Below are positions 36,193 through 45,373 of a stretch of DNA of 54,390 nucleotides, piece after piece. The stretch is from Candidatus Nitrosocosmicus agrestis. Its GTDB lineage: Archaea; Thermoproteota; Nitrososphaeria; Nitrososphaerales; Nitrososphaeraceae. Each line of letters begins with the position of its first letter. The first letter of the stretch is position 1. Below the pieces are notes generated by a model. It saw nothing but the letters and a program-made list of their open reading frames with translations, had not been told where the DNA came from and searched no databases. Where the stretch lies: NCBI RefSeq assembly GCF_008389435.1, contig NZ_VUYS01000007.1, positions 1 through 54,390 of the forward strand, given 5' to 3'. A program made the position numbers and the translations under genes.

Positions 36193-38130
36193 CTAGGATC
36201 CTTCTTTAAGGAATTGTTCTAATTTATTCTTTAAATAATCACTAATCTTACTACCATCTACCTTTCCTCTTAAAATAGCCATGCTTTTGCCCATAAGGAC
36301 TCCTAAAGAATTATCTCCTTTTTCTCTAATTGTTTTAATATTTTCATCAAACACCTTGTCCAATATAGAATACATTTCGGAATCGTTCATTTTAGTTAGA
36401 TTTAGAGAATCAATAGCTTCCTGTACAGATTTAGATTCGTTTTTCATTAACTTTTCAAAAATCAGAATCACCGATTCTTTAGCAATCAAGCCTTTTTCGA
36501 GTCTTTCAAAGATGTCGACTATCATTTCATTAGTCATTAGACTCTTATCAAGATTATTTCGAGATAGACTTACAATATCCTCGGTCAATTTTGAAGCAAT
36601 AAATGTTGGCGATATGGAAGAGACTGATGTCTGAGAGTTTGAATTAACTATGATTTCAAACAAGTCGTAATAGTCAGAATCGAATATCTGTTCTGATAGT
36701 TTTTTATTTAAACCATATTTTTGCATAATCCTTTTGATCAGCTCATTCCAAGCAATGGGTGTCTTCTCTTTCAAATTATTAATGATTTTAGCATCAATAG
36801 GAATAGGCATTATATCAGTTTCAGGATACATTCGAGACGAACCAGGTCTTGGTCTGGAAAAAACAGTAGTACCATCGTTGGTAACTGAACGCGTTTCTGC
36901 TTGAACACCTTCCTTAAACAGAATTATCCTATTAATTAGTGGATCTATAACATTATTTATTTTATTTTTATTACCTCCAATTAGAATAAAAGCTGAATCA
37001 TCCTTCGAAGATATGTCAAGCAATTTCTCAATGCTTTTTATGTCATCATCCGTAATACCATAATTAGGCAATTCATCTGAATGAAATAGACCTCCAAAGC
37101 CAAAGAACCTAACAAATTCTCCTAATTCTTTTCCCATTCTAATACCCTTAACTGGTTCATATCCAATTAATCCTCTTAGTCTATTGAATCTGATACATTG
37201 AATGACAGGATCAGATTCTTTTAGTATTTTTTTAATAACATTTGAATGCGATTTTGAAAAAATATGTGTAACATCAACAATTTTGTCGCCAAAAAGCGAA
37301 TCATCAATATTCCTTTTTTTTAATTCTTCTGCAATCTTTATCATACCATACTGTCTTTTTGTCTCATAATCTAACACTTTTACTAGATGAGTCAATTGCT
37401 GCACCCCTTTGACTTCTACGACTTGGCCACCATTGACAGAGATATTCACATCTTGTCTTATACTGCCAATTCCCCTTGTTACCTTCTTACTACTACGAAG
37501 TAATCGACCGAGGGTAAGCGCAACATTTACGATTTCATCTGGTGTACCAGAGATGGGTTCTAATGCTATTTCTACTAGCGGAATTCCAAGGCGATCGAGA
37601 CCATATTCTTTTTGTTTGGAACTGGTTGAGATTAACTTGGCAGCATCTTCCTCTAAACAAATAGCTTGGACTCCCACGTTCTTAAAATTCTCCACTTCCA
37701 AATATCCACCGGTTGAAACCAACATTGTTCGTTGAAAGCCACTTACGTTAGATCCATCGATGACCAGTTTTCTCATCACATGTATTTCGTCGACGATATT
37801 AGAATGAAGAGCAAGGGAAAATAACAATGCAGTCTCTAGCCCATCCCTATTTACGTTGTGTGGTGGCTCTTCATCAGCTTCTACCAAACAACTATACCCT
37901 ATCTTTGAGTAGTATTTGATTGAACTCATTTTTGCGTGTTCAAATAGTGCTGCCCTATCAAAATCACCCAGCTCACTCCTTGTGGGTCTCAAAACACGGA
38001 TGAAATGAAAATCATATTCATCATCTGAACCTTTGCTGCTGCAGTCACAAAACAATTTTGACAAAGTCTTTAATTGTTGATGTATTTCAAATCCCACTTT
38101 TACATTTAAGTTATCTAGTTCTAAACTCAT
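36193..38130 (-). CDS. gatE: Glu-tRNA(Gln) amidotransferase subunit E
   Basis: A 645-residue archaeal GatE that phosphorylates Glu-tRNA(Gln) and accepts ammonia from GatD to make Gln-tRNA(Gln). The N-terminal GatB-like cradle includes VGFEIHQQLKTLSKLFCDCSS, VLRPTRSELGDFDRAA, EADEEPPHN and GGYLEVENFKNVGVQAI. A GAD-type insertion, specific to GatE, occupies the middle (about 275-405). The end has the helical and YqeY-like tail with GVLMGKSMAILRGKVDG. It starts 12 nt after the gatD stop, as the second gene of that operon. Confidence 0.96.
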   Translation of the reverse strand: MSLELDNLNVKVGFEIHQQLKTLSKLFCDCSSKGSDDEYDFHFIRVLRPTRSELGDFDRAALFEHAKMSSIKYYSKIGYSCLVEADEEPPHNVNRDGLETALLFSLALHSNIVDEIHVMRKLVIDGSNVSGFQRTMLVSTGGYLEVENFKNVGVQAICLEEDAAKLISTSSKQKEYGLDRLGIPLVEIALEPISGTPDEIVNVALTLGRLLRSSKKVTRGIGSIRQDVNISVNGGQVVEVKGVQQLTHLVKVLDYETKRQYGMIKIAEELKKRNIDDSLFGDKIVDVTHIFSKSHSNVIKKILKESDPVIQCIRFNRLRGLIGYEPVKGIRMGKELGEFVRFFGFGGLFHSDELPNYGITDDDIKSIEKLLDISSKDDSAFILIGGNKNKINNVIDPLINRIILFKEGVQAETRSVTNDGTTVFSRPRPGSSRMYPETDIMPIPIDAKIINNLKEKTPIAWNELIKRIMQKYGLNKKLSEQIFDSDYYDLFEIIVNSNSQTSVSSISPTFIASKLTEDIVSLSRNNLDKSLMTNEMIVDIFERLEKGLIAKESVILIFEKLMKNESKSVQEAIDSLNLTKMNDSEMYSILDKVFDENIKTIREKGDNSLGVLMGKSMAILRGKVDGSKISDYLKNKLEQFLKEGS

Positions 38131-38142
38131 AGTTTATTCCTC

Positions 38143-39615
38143 TCACTCACTCTTCAACGACACTAACGGTAAAGCAGTAGACATTTCATATGCGTAGTCG
38201 ACTGTCATTATCCTGATGAAATCCGAAGGACCTGAGCTATTGTGCAATGCCCACATGGCTTTGACAACTGCTGTTTCGGGTCCCATGTTAGAAAGCGGTA
38301 TCACCCCTAAACCCAATAGATCGCGCCCAGTATCATAAACAGTCATTTGTACCCTTCCAAAAATACACTGGGATGTCATAAAAACAAAGATCCCACAATT
38401 TATTAATTTTGATATTATGGGAAAGCAAGCTTTGTTTATGTGTCCTAATCCGGTACCTTCTAGGATAATTACCTTGTAATCTAAGTTCAAAAATGCCTCA
38501 AGAAATGAAGGATTAAGACCGGGATAAAATTTAAGGAGAAACACTTTATCATCAAAAGTTGTTCTTGGTGCAAAATTCTTTAAAGTTTCCTTGCGTTTTA
38601 TGAGATCTTTGTGTAAAATATCATTATATTTTATTTCACCCTTTTGATCAATTAAAGCAAAAGGAAGTGAGTCAAGTGATTTGAATGCATCACGTTTACT
38701 TGTGTGATTTTTTCGCACTCTAGTTCCCAAATGACACGCAATAACTTCATCGGAAGTATTATGGTGCATGCAGACAAAGATTCCAGAATATTTTGAGTCT
38801 TTAATAAAGCGAATTGCACCCACTAAGTTACTAAAGGCATCAGATGAAGGCCTATCTGAAGAACGCTGAGAGCCAACTAAAATAACGGGAATTGGTATGT
38901 TCTTAAGAGCAAAACTTAGAGCTGAAGAAGTATAATGCAAAGTATCAGTTCCGTGTGAAATAATAATACCATCAAAATGTTCTTTTGTAACTGCCTGTGA
39001 AATACGCTGTGCTATAATTGTCCAATGATCTGGAGTTATATTTTCACTATATTCATTCAATAAAAATTCTGGGTAAATATAGCCATGGTTTTCTAATTCT
39101 GGAAAGGCGCCATATAATTCTGATGCGCTCAATAGAGATGTCACTCCCCCAGTTCTATAATCAATCTTACTTGCTATTGTACCACCTGTGCTAATCAATA
39201 GTATTCTAGGTAACGTTTTAGAATGAGGTTTGGATTCAATTCTGTCAAAGATATATCGATTTTGCTTGGAAGAAGTTGATTGTAAAGATATCCCCTGATA
39301 TGAGATAGAATTAGACATATCAGAAAGATTTTGAATCTGTGGATTTGGGCTCAACTTGTTAGTTGATGAATTAATTTGTATTGCCTCAATTTTTTCAATA
39401 TGATTGATATCTATACCTATATTATAACCACTCTTTAATTTTAACACAATGTATTTGTCACTAAAAGTTTCGTATCGAGGTAAAATAATTCCAGAAAACC
39501 CTTCTTTACTTGTGATAATCCGTACCTCATCGCCCACACAGACTTTAAATTTTTCTAATAATTTTTGAGAATTTTGACTATACTCTTCAGATTTTTTTGT
39601 ATTATTCAAATCCAT
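38143..39615 (-). CDS. gatD: Glu-tRNA(Gln) amidotransferase subunit D
   Basis: 490 residues. An N-terminal beta-barrel domain (about 25-75: VGDEVRIITSKEGFSGIILPRYE) is followed by an L-asparaginase-like domain that releases ammonia from Gln or Asn. Active-site motifs are LISTGGTIASKIDYRTGGV (first catalytic Thr), ISHGTDTLHYTSSAL (T-D pair) and LVGSQRSSDRPSSDAF. Residues about 85-135 are an Asn/Ser/Gln-rich linker less conserved than the rest. It heads gatD-gatE; AT-rich sequence including AAATATATAG lies upstream of the ATG. Confidence 0.96.
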   Translation of the reverse strand: MDLNNTKKSEEYSQNSQKLLEKFKVCVGDEVRIITSKEGFSGIILPRYETFSDKYIVLKLKSGYNIGIDINHIEKIEAIQINSSTNKLSPNPQIQNLSDMSNSISYQGISLQSTSSKQNRYIFDRIESKPHSKTLPRILLISTGGTIASKIDYRTGGVTSLLSASELYGAFPELENHGYIYPEFLLNEYSENITPDHWTIIAQRISQAVTKEHFDGIIISHGTDTLHYTSSALSFALKNIPIPVILVGSQRSSDRPSSDAFSNLVGAIRFIKDSKYSGIFVCMHHNTSDEVIACHLGTRVRKNHTSKRDAFKSLDSLPFALIDQKGEIKYNDILHKDLIKRKETLKNFAPRTTFDDKVFLLKFYPGLNPSFLEAFLNLDYKVIILEGTGLGHINKACFPIISKLINCGIFVFMTSQCIFGRVQMTVYDTGRDLLGLGVIPLSNMGPETAVVKAMWALHNSSGPSDFIRIMTVDYAYEMSTALPLVSLKSE

Positions 39616-40477
39616 GTTTCAACCCTTTCTGTCAATTATAGAACTATCAGGTTAGAAAATATATAGTTAGATACACCATTGCTGTTTTTTTGAGTATATG
39701 TATTAATAATCTATATTTCCATTACTTGACTAACATATTTCCAACCATCCAACGATGAAAGAGGTGATTAAATTCAAAAAAAATTCGAAATGCTAAACAC
39801 AATATCAATGACCCTCTAAAAAAAATAATCAAAATTTTGTATTGTATATCTAAGGACAAAGTCCTGAATTTATGAATTTTTCATCTTCCAGTTAAATACA
39901 GTGCTTCGCTCTTGCGATGAATCTCTTATGAATAAGAAATAATCACAGTAGGAGTCAATACTCTTTTATTCAGCAGCATTGTCACGTGGGTTGTGTTATC
40001 AGTAATATCTTTTAAAGGTTTTCTTAAATTGTTTAAGGCAGGAATAAACTTTACAATATTTGGAACTAAAAACTTTACATCGATTTTCTCAAATGTTACC
40101 TAAATCTCCTATAATAGTACCAGTATGTGGATTTAGAAATTTAACCTCATTATACCAAGGAATACCATAACCAGTTTAATTTTCAATATATGATGGAAAT
40201 TAGCATATAATAGAACGGTATGATTTTCTTTTCCCCCTTTTTTCGCATAGTCAAACCCTCTTTTAGAGAAGATGAGGTCATTTAACATGATCTGACGGTC
40301 AAGTTTGTATACAATATAAGTATTATTACTACCATTACCATTATTCTCTGAGCAACTAAGCCTAAACAGCATTGAAAGATATTCGCTTTATTTATATATT
40401 AAATCGAGACATTATGAAAACATACTTATTTAAAATGTTGAATTATCTACACTTTTTTGACAAAAAATTAAACGGAA
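39616..40477. other. Gene-poor stretch, about 860 bp, possibly a decayed insertion sequence
   Basis: No convincing gene. It holds a perfect AGGAC/GTCCT hairpin at 39853-39865 and a short CTTAT-GA-ATAAG palindrome near 39925. On the minus strand a stretch before that hairpin reads RDSSQERSTVFNWKMKNS and a stop, which looks like the worn C-terminus of a TnpB-type protein. Reading frames at 40133-40372 (-) and 40372-40620 (+) have no recognisable features. The left end includes the gatD promoter. Confidence 0.4.
39853..39865. repeat. Short perfect hairpin, AGGAC-AAA-GTCCT
   Basis: A 5-bp stem with a 3-nt loop inside the gene-poor stretch. Subterminal hairpins of this size and base pattern are found at the ends of IS200/IS605-type elements, but the match is weak. 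Confidence 0.4.
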
Positions 40478-40744
40478 TTATGGTATTTCATCCTGGAATG
40501 ATTTTGATTCGATTAATTCTTGAATTTCTTCATTCATCTTTAAGAATCGGATACCTTTTTCTGTGGTTCTATATTTACCGTCAGGACCTAAAGAAAGCAA
40601 ATTATTCTCTAATAGAATAGGCAAATATTCTTTAATTTGGGCATACGAAAGAAAAGCCTTGTACATTATTTTGGTTTTTGAAATGCCCCCATTTGCAGCA
40701 TTTAGAATGTTAGAAATTATTTCGGTCCTATTCCGATATTTCAC
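40478..40744 (-). CDS. Winged-helix DNA-binding protein (archaeal HTH_45-like)
   Basis: 88 residues matching a small winged-helix family abundant in Thaumarchaeota: YRNRTEIISNILNAANGGISKTKIMYKAFLSYAQ forms the first helices and recognition region, then EYLPILLENNLL, and YRTTEKGIRFLKM is the wing. The start is GTG (40742-40744). It is probably a local transcription regulator. It lies divergently 164 bp from the HAD-his operon, which makes that operon a possible target, although this is only positional. Confidence 0.82.
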   Translation of the reverse strand: MKYRNRTEIISNILNAANGGISKTKIMYKAFLSYAQIKEYLPILLENNLLSLGPDGKYRTTEKGIRFLKMNEEIQELIESKSFQDEIP

Positions 40745-40908
40745 ACAATATTATAGAAGATTGTAATATATAACTTGTATTATTGATTATACTATATTAA
40801 TATACCATAACCAGCGCTTGGAATAACGGACCTATCTTACAATTTCATAACATGTGAATTCATATAATTATTATTTGCAATTGATATATTGAAAACCTGA
40901 GACTGATA

Positions 40909-42042
40909 ATGAAGTTGACCAATGACATGGAATTTGAAGCTATTATATTTGATATCGATGGTGTTTTGGTTGACGTAAGGAAATCATATAATGGAGCCAT
41001 TATAAAGACAGTACAGATAATACTTCAAGAGGTATTTGAGATTAACAATTCTACTGATTATCCATTTGAGGTTATGATTTCAAAACTTCGGAACACGGGA
41101 GGATTCAATAATGATATTGATACTACTTATGCCATTATTCTAATTTTGCTATACTGTGTTCTCATAAAAAAAATGGACTCTAATAAGACTATAGAAATGT
41201 TTGAAGATATAATAAAAAAACTAGATGAAAAAGGAAAGGATTCATTAGAGAAGGAACTTGAAAGAGACTCAGACATACAAAGTATAAGAGAAAAATTAAA
41301 TTATCCGTATGGCACTGAAGACTTAATTTCAAGTCGTTTTAACGAAATTTTTTATGGATCAAAGCTCTTTAAAGAACAGTTTAAGAAAGAGCCAATGCGT
41401 TACTTTGATAATCCTCTAATATACAATGATATTGTGATAATTAATGAAGAGACAATAAGATTATTGTCGCAGGCATTCAGCGGCAATTTGGGTCTCATTT
41501 CCGGACGAAGCAAAGTAGCTTCTTATTTTACACTGGGAAAGCTTATAAAATACTTTAATGAGGATGCGTGTGTATTCTTAGAAGATGAAAAGAGAGAACA
41601 TTCCAAGCCGAACACCTTTTCTTTACACAGGGTTTTTGATAAATTAAATTTGAAAAATGCATTATATGTTGGAGACTCAATGGCGGATTTATTAATGGTT
41701 GAAAATTTCAGAGAGGAAACAAACAAGGACAGGATATTCTTTTGTGGAATATACGGAGAAGGCGATGAGATCAATAAAAGTATAAAAAAAGATAAAATTG
41801 TGCGAAATGATGGAATTACAGATATTATTAATAATAGTCAAATAAAGATTAACAGAAGTGATATGAACATCACTACTACTTCTTCGTCTGCCAATACAAA
41901 GAATATTCATAAATCGTTTCTGATACAAAATAAAAATAGACTATCACTTCTCCGAAAGAAACTGTTTGAGTCAAAAAACGCAGATATTGTCATAGAAAAT
42001 GTGAATGATTTACCAAATATATTAAATATTACAAAAAATTAA
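40909..42042 (+). CDS. HAD hydrolase heading the his operon (possible histidinol-phosphatase)
   Basis: 377 residues. Motif I IIFDIDGVLVDV (Asp15, Asp17), motif II LGLISGRSK, motif III Lys in HSKPNTFSLH and motif IV ALYVGDSMADLLM are complete, so phosphatase activity is likely. A large helical cap lies between motifs I and II. The last 70 residues are Asn/Ser/Lys-rich and extend beyond the HAD core. The start is ATG 40909, or ATG 40927, six codons later. It is 9 nt upstream of hisB and clearly in the operon; together with the lack of any other phosphatase here, this suggests histidinol-phosphate hydrolysis. Related HAD proteins sit beside or fuse to hisB elsewhere (from memory). Confidence 0.8.
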   Translation: MKLTNDMEFEAIIFDIDGVLVDVRKSYNGAIIKTVQIILQEVFEINNSTDYPFEVMISKLRNTGGFNNDIDTTYAIILILLYCVLIKKMDSNKTIEMFEDIIKKLDEKGKDSLEKELERDSDIQSIREKLNYPYGTEDLISSRFNEIFYGSKLFKEQFKKEPMRYFDNPLIYNDIVIINEETIRLLSQAFSGNLGLISGRSKVASYFTLGKLIKYFNEDACVFLEDEKREHSKPNTFSLHRVFDKLNLKNALYVGDSMADLLMVENFREETNKDRIFFCGIYGEGDEINKSIKKDKIVRNDGITDIINNSQIKINRSDMNITTTSSSANTKNIHKSFLIQNKNRLSLLRKKLFESKNADIVIENVNDLPNILNITKN

Positions 42043-42051
42043 AAGCACATA

Positions 42052-42651
42052 GTGATTATAGAGGATCATCAGCGCACGTGTGAAATTGAAAGAAAGACTA
42101 AAGAGGTCAGCATCTTGGCTAAAATCAATTTAGATGGAAACGGTAATTCGGATGTGACGACGGGAATTGATTTTTTAGATCACATAATAGTTTCATTTTC
42201 AAAACACAGCAAAATTGATCTTGAATTAAATGCAAAAAGTGAAGATGGTATAAAGCATCACCTGATAGAAGATACTGGCATTGTGTTAGGACAAGCTATC
42301 GATAAAGCACTGGGTAAGCGAGAAAACATAAATCGATTTGGAAATGCGGTCATTCCGATGGATGAATCTATGTCAAGTGTAGCTGTAGACCTGATAAAAA
42401 GACAGCATAATCACATTGATATCAAGCTAGAACGAGAAAACATAGAGAATATCTCCCAGGAGGACATTATTCATTTTTTTCAATCATTTGGTAGCAATCT
42501 GAACTGCTGTTTGCACATTAATGTAGAATATGGTTCAAACGACCATCACAAAATTGAATCGGCGATAAAAGCAACCGCAGTTGCATTAAGAAATGCAATA
42601 AGAATAGATCCTACTAGCAAGGAAGAGCCCACTACCAAAGGAATGATGTAA
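42052..42651 (+). CDS. hisB: Imidazoleglycerol-phosphate dehydratase
   Basis: 199 residues; sixth step of histidine synthesis, a Mn-dependent dehydration. The di-metal motifs are TTGIDFLDHIIVSFSKHS, GIKHHLIEDTGI (H-H-x2-E-D) and the C-terminal GSNDHHKIESAIKATAVAL. It starts at GTG 42052, which gives the normal N-terminus ending in RKTKEVSILAKINLDG. The motif VAVDLIKRQHNHIDIKL is more divergent than in bacterial enzymes. It is 9 nt from the HAD gene and 3 nt from hisH. Confidence 0.95.
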   Translation: MIIEDHQRTCEIERKTKEVSILAKINLDGNGNSDVTTGIDFLDHIIVSFSKHSKIDLELNAKSEDGIKHHLIEDTGIVLGQAIDKALGKRENINRFGNAVIPMDESMSSVAVDLIKRQHNHIDIKLERENIENISQEDIIHFFQSFGSNLNCCLHINVEYGSNDHHKIESAIKATAVALRNAIRIDPTSKEEPTTKGMM

Positions 42652-42654
42652 GAT

Positions 42655-43275
42655 ATGGTAAAAATTTGTATTTTTGATTATGGGGCTGGAAATATTTACA
42701 GTCTTCAATCATCTTTGCAGAGAAATGGAGCTAAGGTATCGATAATTAATGATTTTGATCAAGAAGCAGAGGATGCTGACGGAATAGTATTACCTGGAGT
42801 AGGAAATTTTGATCCAGCAATTATTTCAATAAATAAATGTAAATCAGGTTTTTCAAAATTCTTGAGAAGTAACATTCCTATATTAGGAATATGTTTAGGA
42901 ATGGAAATGTTATTTGAGAAAAGTGAAGAGGGCAAATTAGCAGGGTTAGATATAATAAAAGGACAAGTATTATCACTACCAAAAAGATTGGTAAAAATAC
43001 CCCACATAGGATGGAATAGTTTAGAAATTATTAATAAGGAAAGCAAACTATTTGAGGGTGTACCAGACAAATCATGGGTATATTTTGTACATTCTTATTA
43101 TACAGCACCCAAAAATAGTGACATAATAACTTCAGAATCAAACTATGGAATAAATATCCCTGCCTCTATAGAAATTGACAATATTTATTGTACACAATTT
43201 CATCCAGAGAAATCAAGTACTGTAGGTGAAAAAATGATCCAAAACTTTGTAAAGATTTGTAAAAGATCAAAATGA
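42655..43275 (+). CDS. hisH: Imidazole glycerol phosphate synthase, glutaminase subunit
   Basis: A 206-residue class I glutamine amidotransferase that supplies ammonia to HisF. The catalytic Cys80 is in PILGICLGMEMLF and the His-Glu pair in YCTQFHPEKSS; the N-terminal IFDYGAGNIYSLQSSL and GIVLPGVGNFDPA are typical. The stop overlaps the hisA start by 4 bp (ATGA), indicating translational coupling. Confidence 0.96.
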   Translation: MVKICIFDYGAGNIYSLQSSLQRNGAKVSIINDFDQEAEDADGIVLPGVGNFDPAIISINKCKSGFSKFLRSNIPILGICLGMEMLFEKSEEGKLAGLDIIKGQVLSLPKRLVKIPHIGWNSLEIINKESKLFEGVPDKSWVYFVHSYYTAPKNSDIITSESNYGINIPASIEIDNIYCTQFHPEKSSTVGEKMIQNFVKICKRSK

Positions 43276-43988
43276 AGAGCATAGCAGCAATTGATTTGTT
43301 TGATGGCCAAGTTGTAAGACTGGTAAATGGTAAATTAGAGAACAAGACGATATACGAGGACAATCCTTTGGAGATAGCAAAAAGGTGGGAGTCTGAAGGA
43401 GTTGATATGCTGCATCTGGTAGACTTAAATGCGGCATTAAATGTAGGAAAAAGCAATAGTGAAATAATCTCAAAAATTATTGACTCTATAAATATTCCAA
43501 TACAGGTTGCTGGTGGAATCAGAACAATAAACAGCATTAACAAGTTTTTGGACATTAAAAAGCCGATTAAAGTAGTCATAGGAACATTTGCTTTCAAGCA
43601 ACCTGAAATAATACAAAAAATTTCTAAAAAGAAACTAAATCGAATTATTCTTTCTGTTGATCATAATAAGGAAAATGTAATGATAGCAGGCTGGAAAGAA
43701 TTCTCAGGTATAAGACTGTTTGATGCGATTCGATTTTATAAAGAATTAGGTATCAAAGAATTCCTTTTGACAAACATTGACAAAGATGGAACCTTGGAGG
43801 GTCCAGATATAGAAACATTAGTAAAAATACATAATTCATTCAAGGACATAAGAATAATATCTAGTGGTGGGATCAGTAATATTATTGATGTTTTGAAACT
43901 TAGAAATGTTAGTTGTTATGCAGCAATATTGGGAAAAGCATTGTATGATAAGAAATTGAAAATCGAACACGTCCAAGAACTGATCTGA
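43272..43988 (+). CDS. hisA: ProFAR isomerase (phosphoribosylformimino-AICAR-phosphate isomerase)
   Basis: A 238-residue TIM barrel. The catalytic Asp8 is in IAAIDLFDGQVVRLVNG, and the opposite catalytic/phosphate region is LLTNIDKDGTLEGPD. The phosphate-binding loops VAGGIRTI and ISSGGIS are present. It converts ProFAR to PRFAR, the substrate of HisF-HisH. It overlaps hisH by 4 bp and is followed after 1 nt by hisF. Confidence 0.95.
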   Translation: MKSIAAIDLFDGQVVRLVNGKLENKTIYEDNPLEIAKRWESEGVDMLHLVDLNAALNVGKSNSEIISKIIDSINIPIQVAGGIRTINSINKFLDIKKPIKVVIGTFAFKQPEIIQKISKKKLNRIILSVDHNKENVMIAGWKEFSGIRLFDAIRFYKELGIKEFLLTNIDKDGTLEGPDIETLVKIHNSFKDIRIISSGGISNIIDVLKLRNVSCYAAILGKALYDKKLKIEHVQELI

Positions 43989-43989
43989 T

Positions 43990-44790
43990 ATGGCAGTAGC
44001 GAAACGAATCATACCTTGCTTGGATGTCAATAAGGGAAGAGTTGTAAAAGGTATCAATTTTAAAGAATTAAAGGATGCAGGGGATCCCGTAACATTGGCC
44101 AAACAATACAGCGACGAGGGAGCCGATGAACTGGTATTTTTAGATATTACTGCAGCAGAGGAACACAGAAAAACAATGAAGGATATTGTAAAAAATGTAG
44201 CAAGTGTAATCAACATTCCGTTTACGGTGGGCGGAGGGATCAAAACCTTGGAAGATGCACGTGATTTATTATTAAGTGGTGCAGACAGAGTATCAATCAA
44301 TACAGCAGCAGTTGTAGAACCCGAATTAATTGAGGAGTTGATGTGTATTTTTGGAAAACAATGTATAGTGGTAGCTTTAGATGTAAAAAGGACTTTTAAT
44401 AAAAATGGAAAATATATGTTTTCAAAAGATGGAAAAAACTATTGGTTTGAAATTCAAATTTACGGTGGAAAAAAGTCTACAGGTATAGACGCAATTGAAT
44501 GGTCACAGAAGGTAGAAGCGCTAGGAGCAGGAGAAATTCTTTTAACAAGTATAGATGCAGATGGAACAGAAAACGGGTATGATATAGAATTGATCAATTC
44601 AATTTGTGACAAGATAAACATCCCTGTAATTGCTTCGGGAGGTTGTGGCTCTATTGACGACATATTACAAGTATACAAGAATACTGAAGTCGATGCCGCG
44701 CTAGCTGCTTCGCTATTTCATTTTAACAAGGCAAAATTAAAAGAAGTGAAAAAATATTTGGCTAAAAACGATGTTCTGGTAAGACCATAG
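43990..44790 (+). CDS. hisF: Imidazole glycerol phosphate synthase, cyclase subunit
   Basis: A 266-residue TIM barrel, the partner of HisH. Its catalytic Asp pair is in RIIPCLDVNKGRVVKG (N-terminal strand) and CIVVALDVKR; the phosphate sites are TVGGGIKTLEDA and ASGGCGSIDD. LLTSIDADGTENGYD is the HisA/HisF hallmark. It is the last gene of the HAD-hisB-hisH-hisA-hisF cluster; the following 237 bp hold no gene. Confidence 0.97.
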   Translation: MAVAKRIIPCLDVNKGRVVKGINFKELKDAGDPVTLAKQYSDEGADELVFLDITAAEEHRKTMKDIVKNVASVINIPFTVGGGIKTLEDARDLLLSGADRVSINTAAVVEPELIEELMCIFGKQCIVVALDVKRTFNKNGKYMFSKDGKNYWFEIQIYGGKKSTGIDAIEWSQKVEALGAGEILLTSIDADGTENGYDIELINSICDKINIPVIASGGCGSIDDILQVYKNTEVDAALAASLFHFNKAKLKEVKKYLAKNDVLVRP

Positions 44791-45027
44791 TTATGGATCA
44801 TTACTAACTAAATCAGGTCTACACGATGTGAATATACAAATGTCATGAATAAATAGATATTCACTGTCGTTGTCTTAAAAAAAATCAACCAAAGAGATGA
44901 TTTAAATTATTTTAACTAATAGGTAAGACTAAAAAATGGTCATTACATATATACACAGTTAAAAAGATGGAGTCAATTATTAATTATAAACACAGTCATA
45001 TAAAATAATGTATGAACATTGTTGTAA

Positions 45028-45315
45028 CTAGACCGTCTTGACTATATCAAAAGTGGTAAACTCAGATTCATATTCTTCGTTAAATATTTGTACTCCAGTT
45101 ACATTAGCATCTGCAGGTCCTTGCTTACACCAATTCAGTATCTTTCCAATGTTAACTTCATTTCCTTCCATTACCGATTCTACTCTACCGTCTGATAGAT
45201 TTCTAACCCATCCCTTTATATCTAATTCTTGCGCCTTTTGTGCAGTATTTTGACGGTAATATACACCCTGCACTTTTCCGCTAATAAAAATATGAACTCT
45301 GCAATTCGTGGTCAA
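45028..45315 (-). CDS. Acylphosphatase
   Basis: 95 residues, the normal size, with the two active-site signatures: FISGKVQGVYYRQNTAQKA (catalytic Arg) and IKGWVRNLSDGRVE (catalytic Asn). It hydrolyses acyl phosphates such as carbamoyl or acetyl phosphate. The only usable start is TTG (45313-45315), since a stop lies three codons upstream. It may share a transcript with the decarboxylase gene 58 bp upstream. Confidence 0.92.
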   Translation of the reverse strand: MTTNCRVHIFISGKVQGVYYRQNTAQKAQELDIKGWVRNLSDGRVESVMEGNEVNIGKILNWCKQGPADANVTGVQIFNEEYESEFTTFDIVKTV

Positions 45316-45373
45316 AATAAATTACCTCACCATCTTTGTTTGTAGATAGGTATAATCACATACACAAATAAAA

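Noticed and set aside
40133-40372. 79-residue frame on the minus strand in the gene-poor stretch
   Set aside because: Unrecognised, no clear promoter, and lies in probable decayed DNA; could be real but is not supported.
40372-40620. 82-residue plus-strand frame
   Set aside because: Overlaps the well-supported winged-helix gene at 40478-40744 on the other strand and is hydrophobic without motif.
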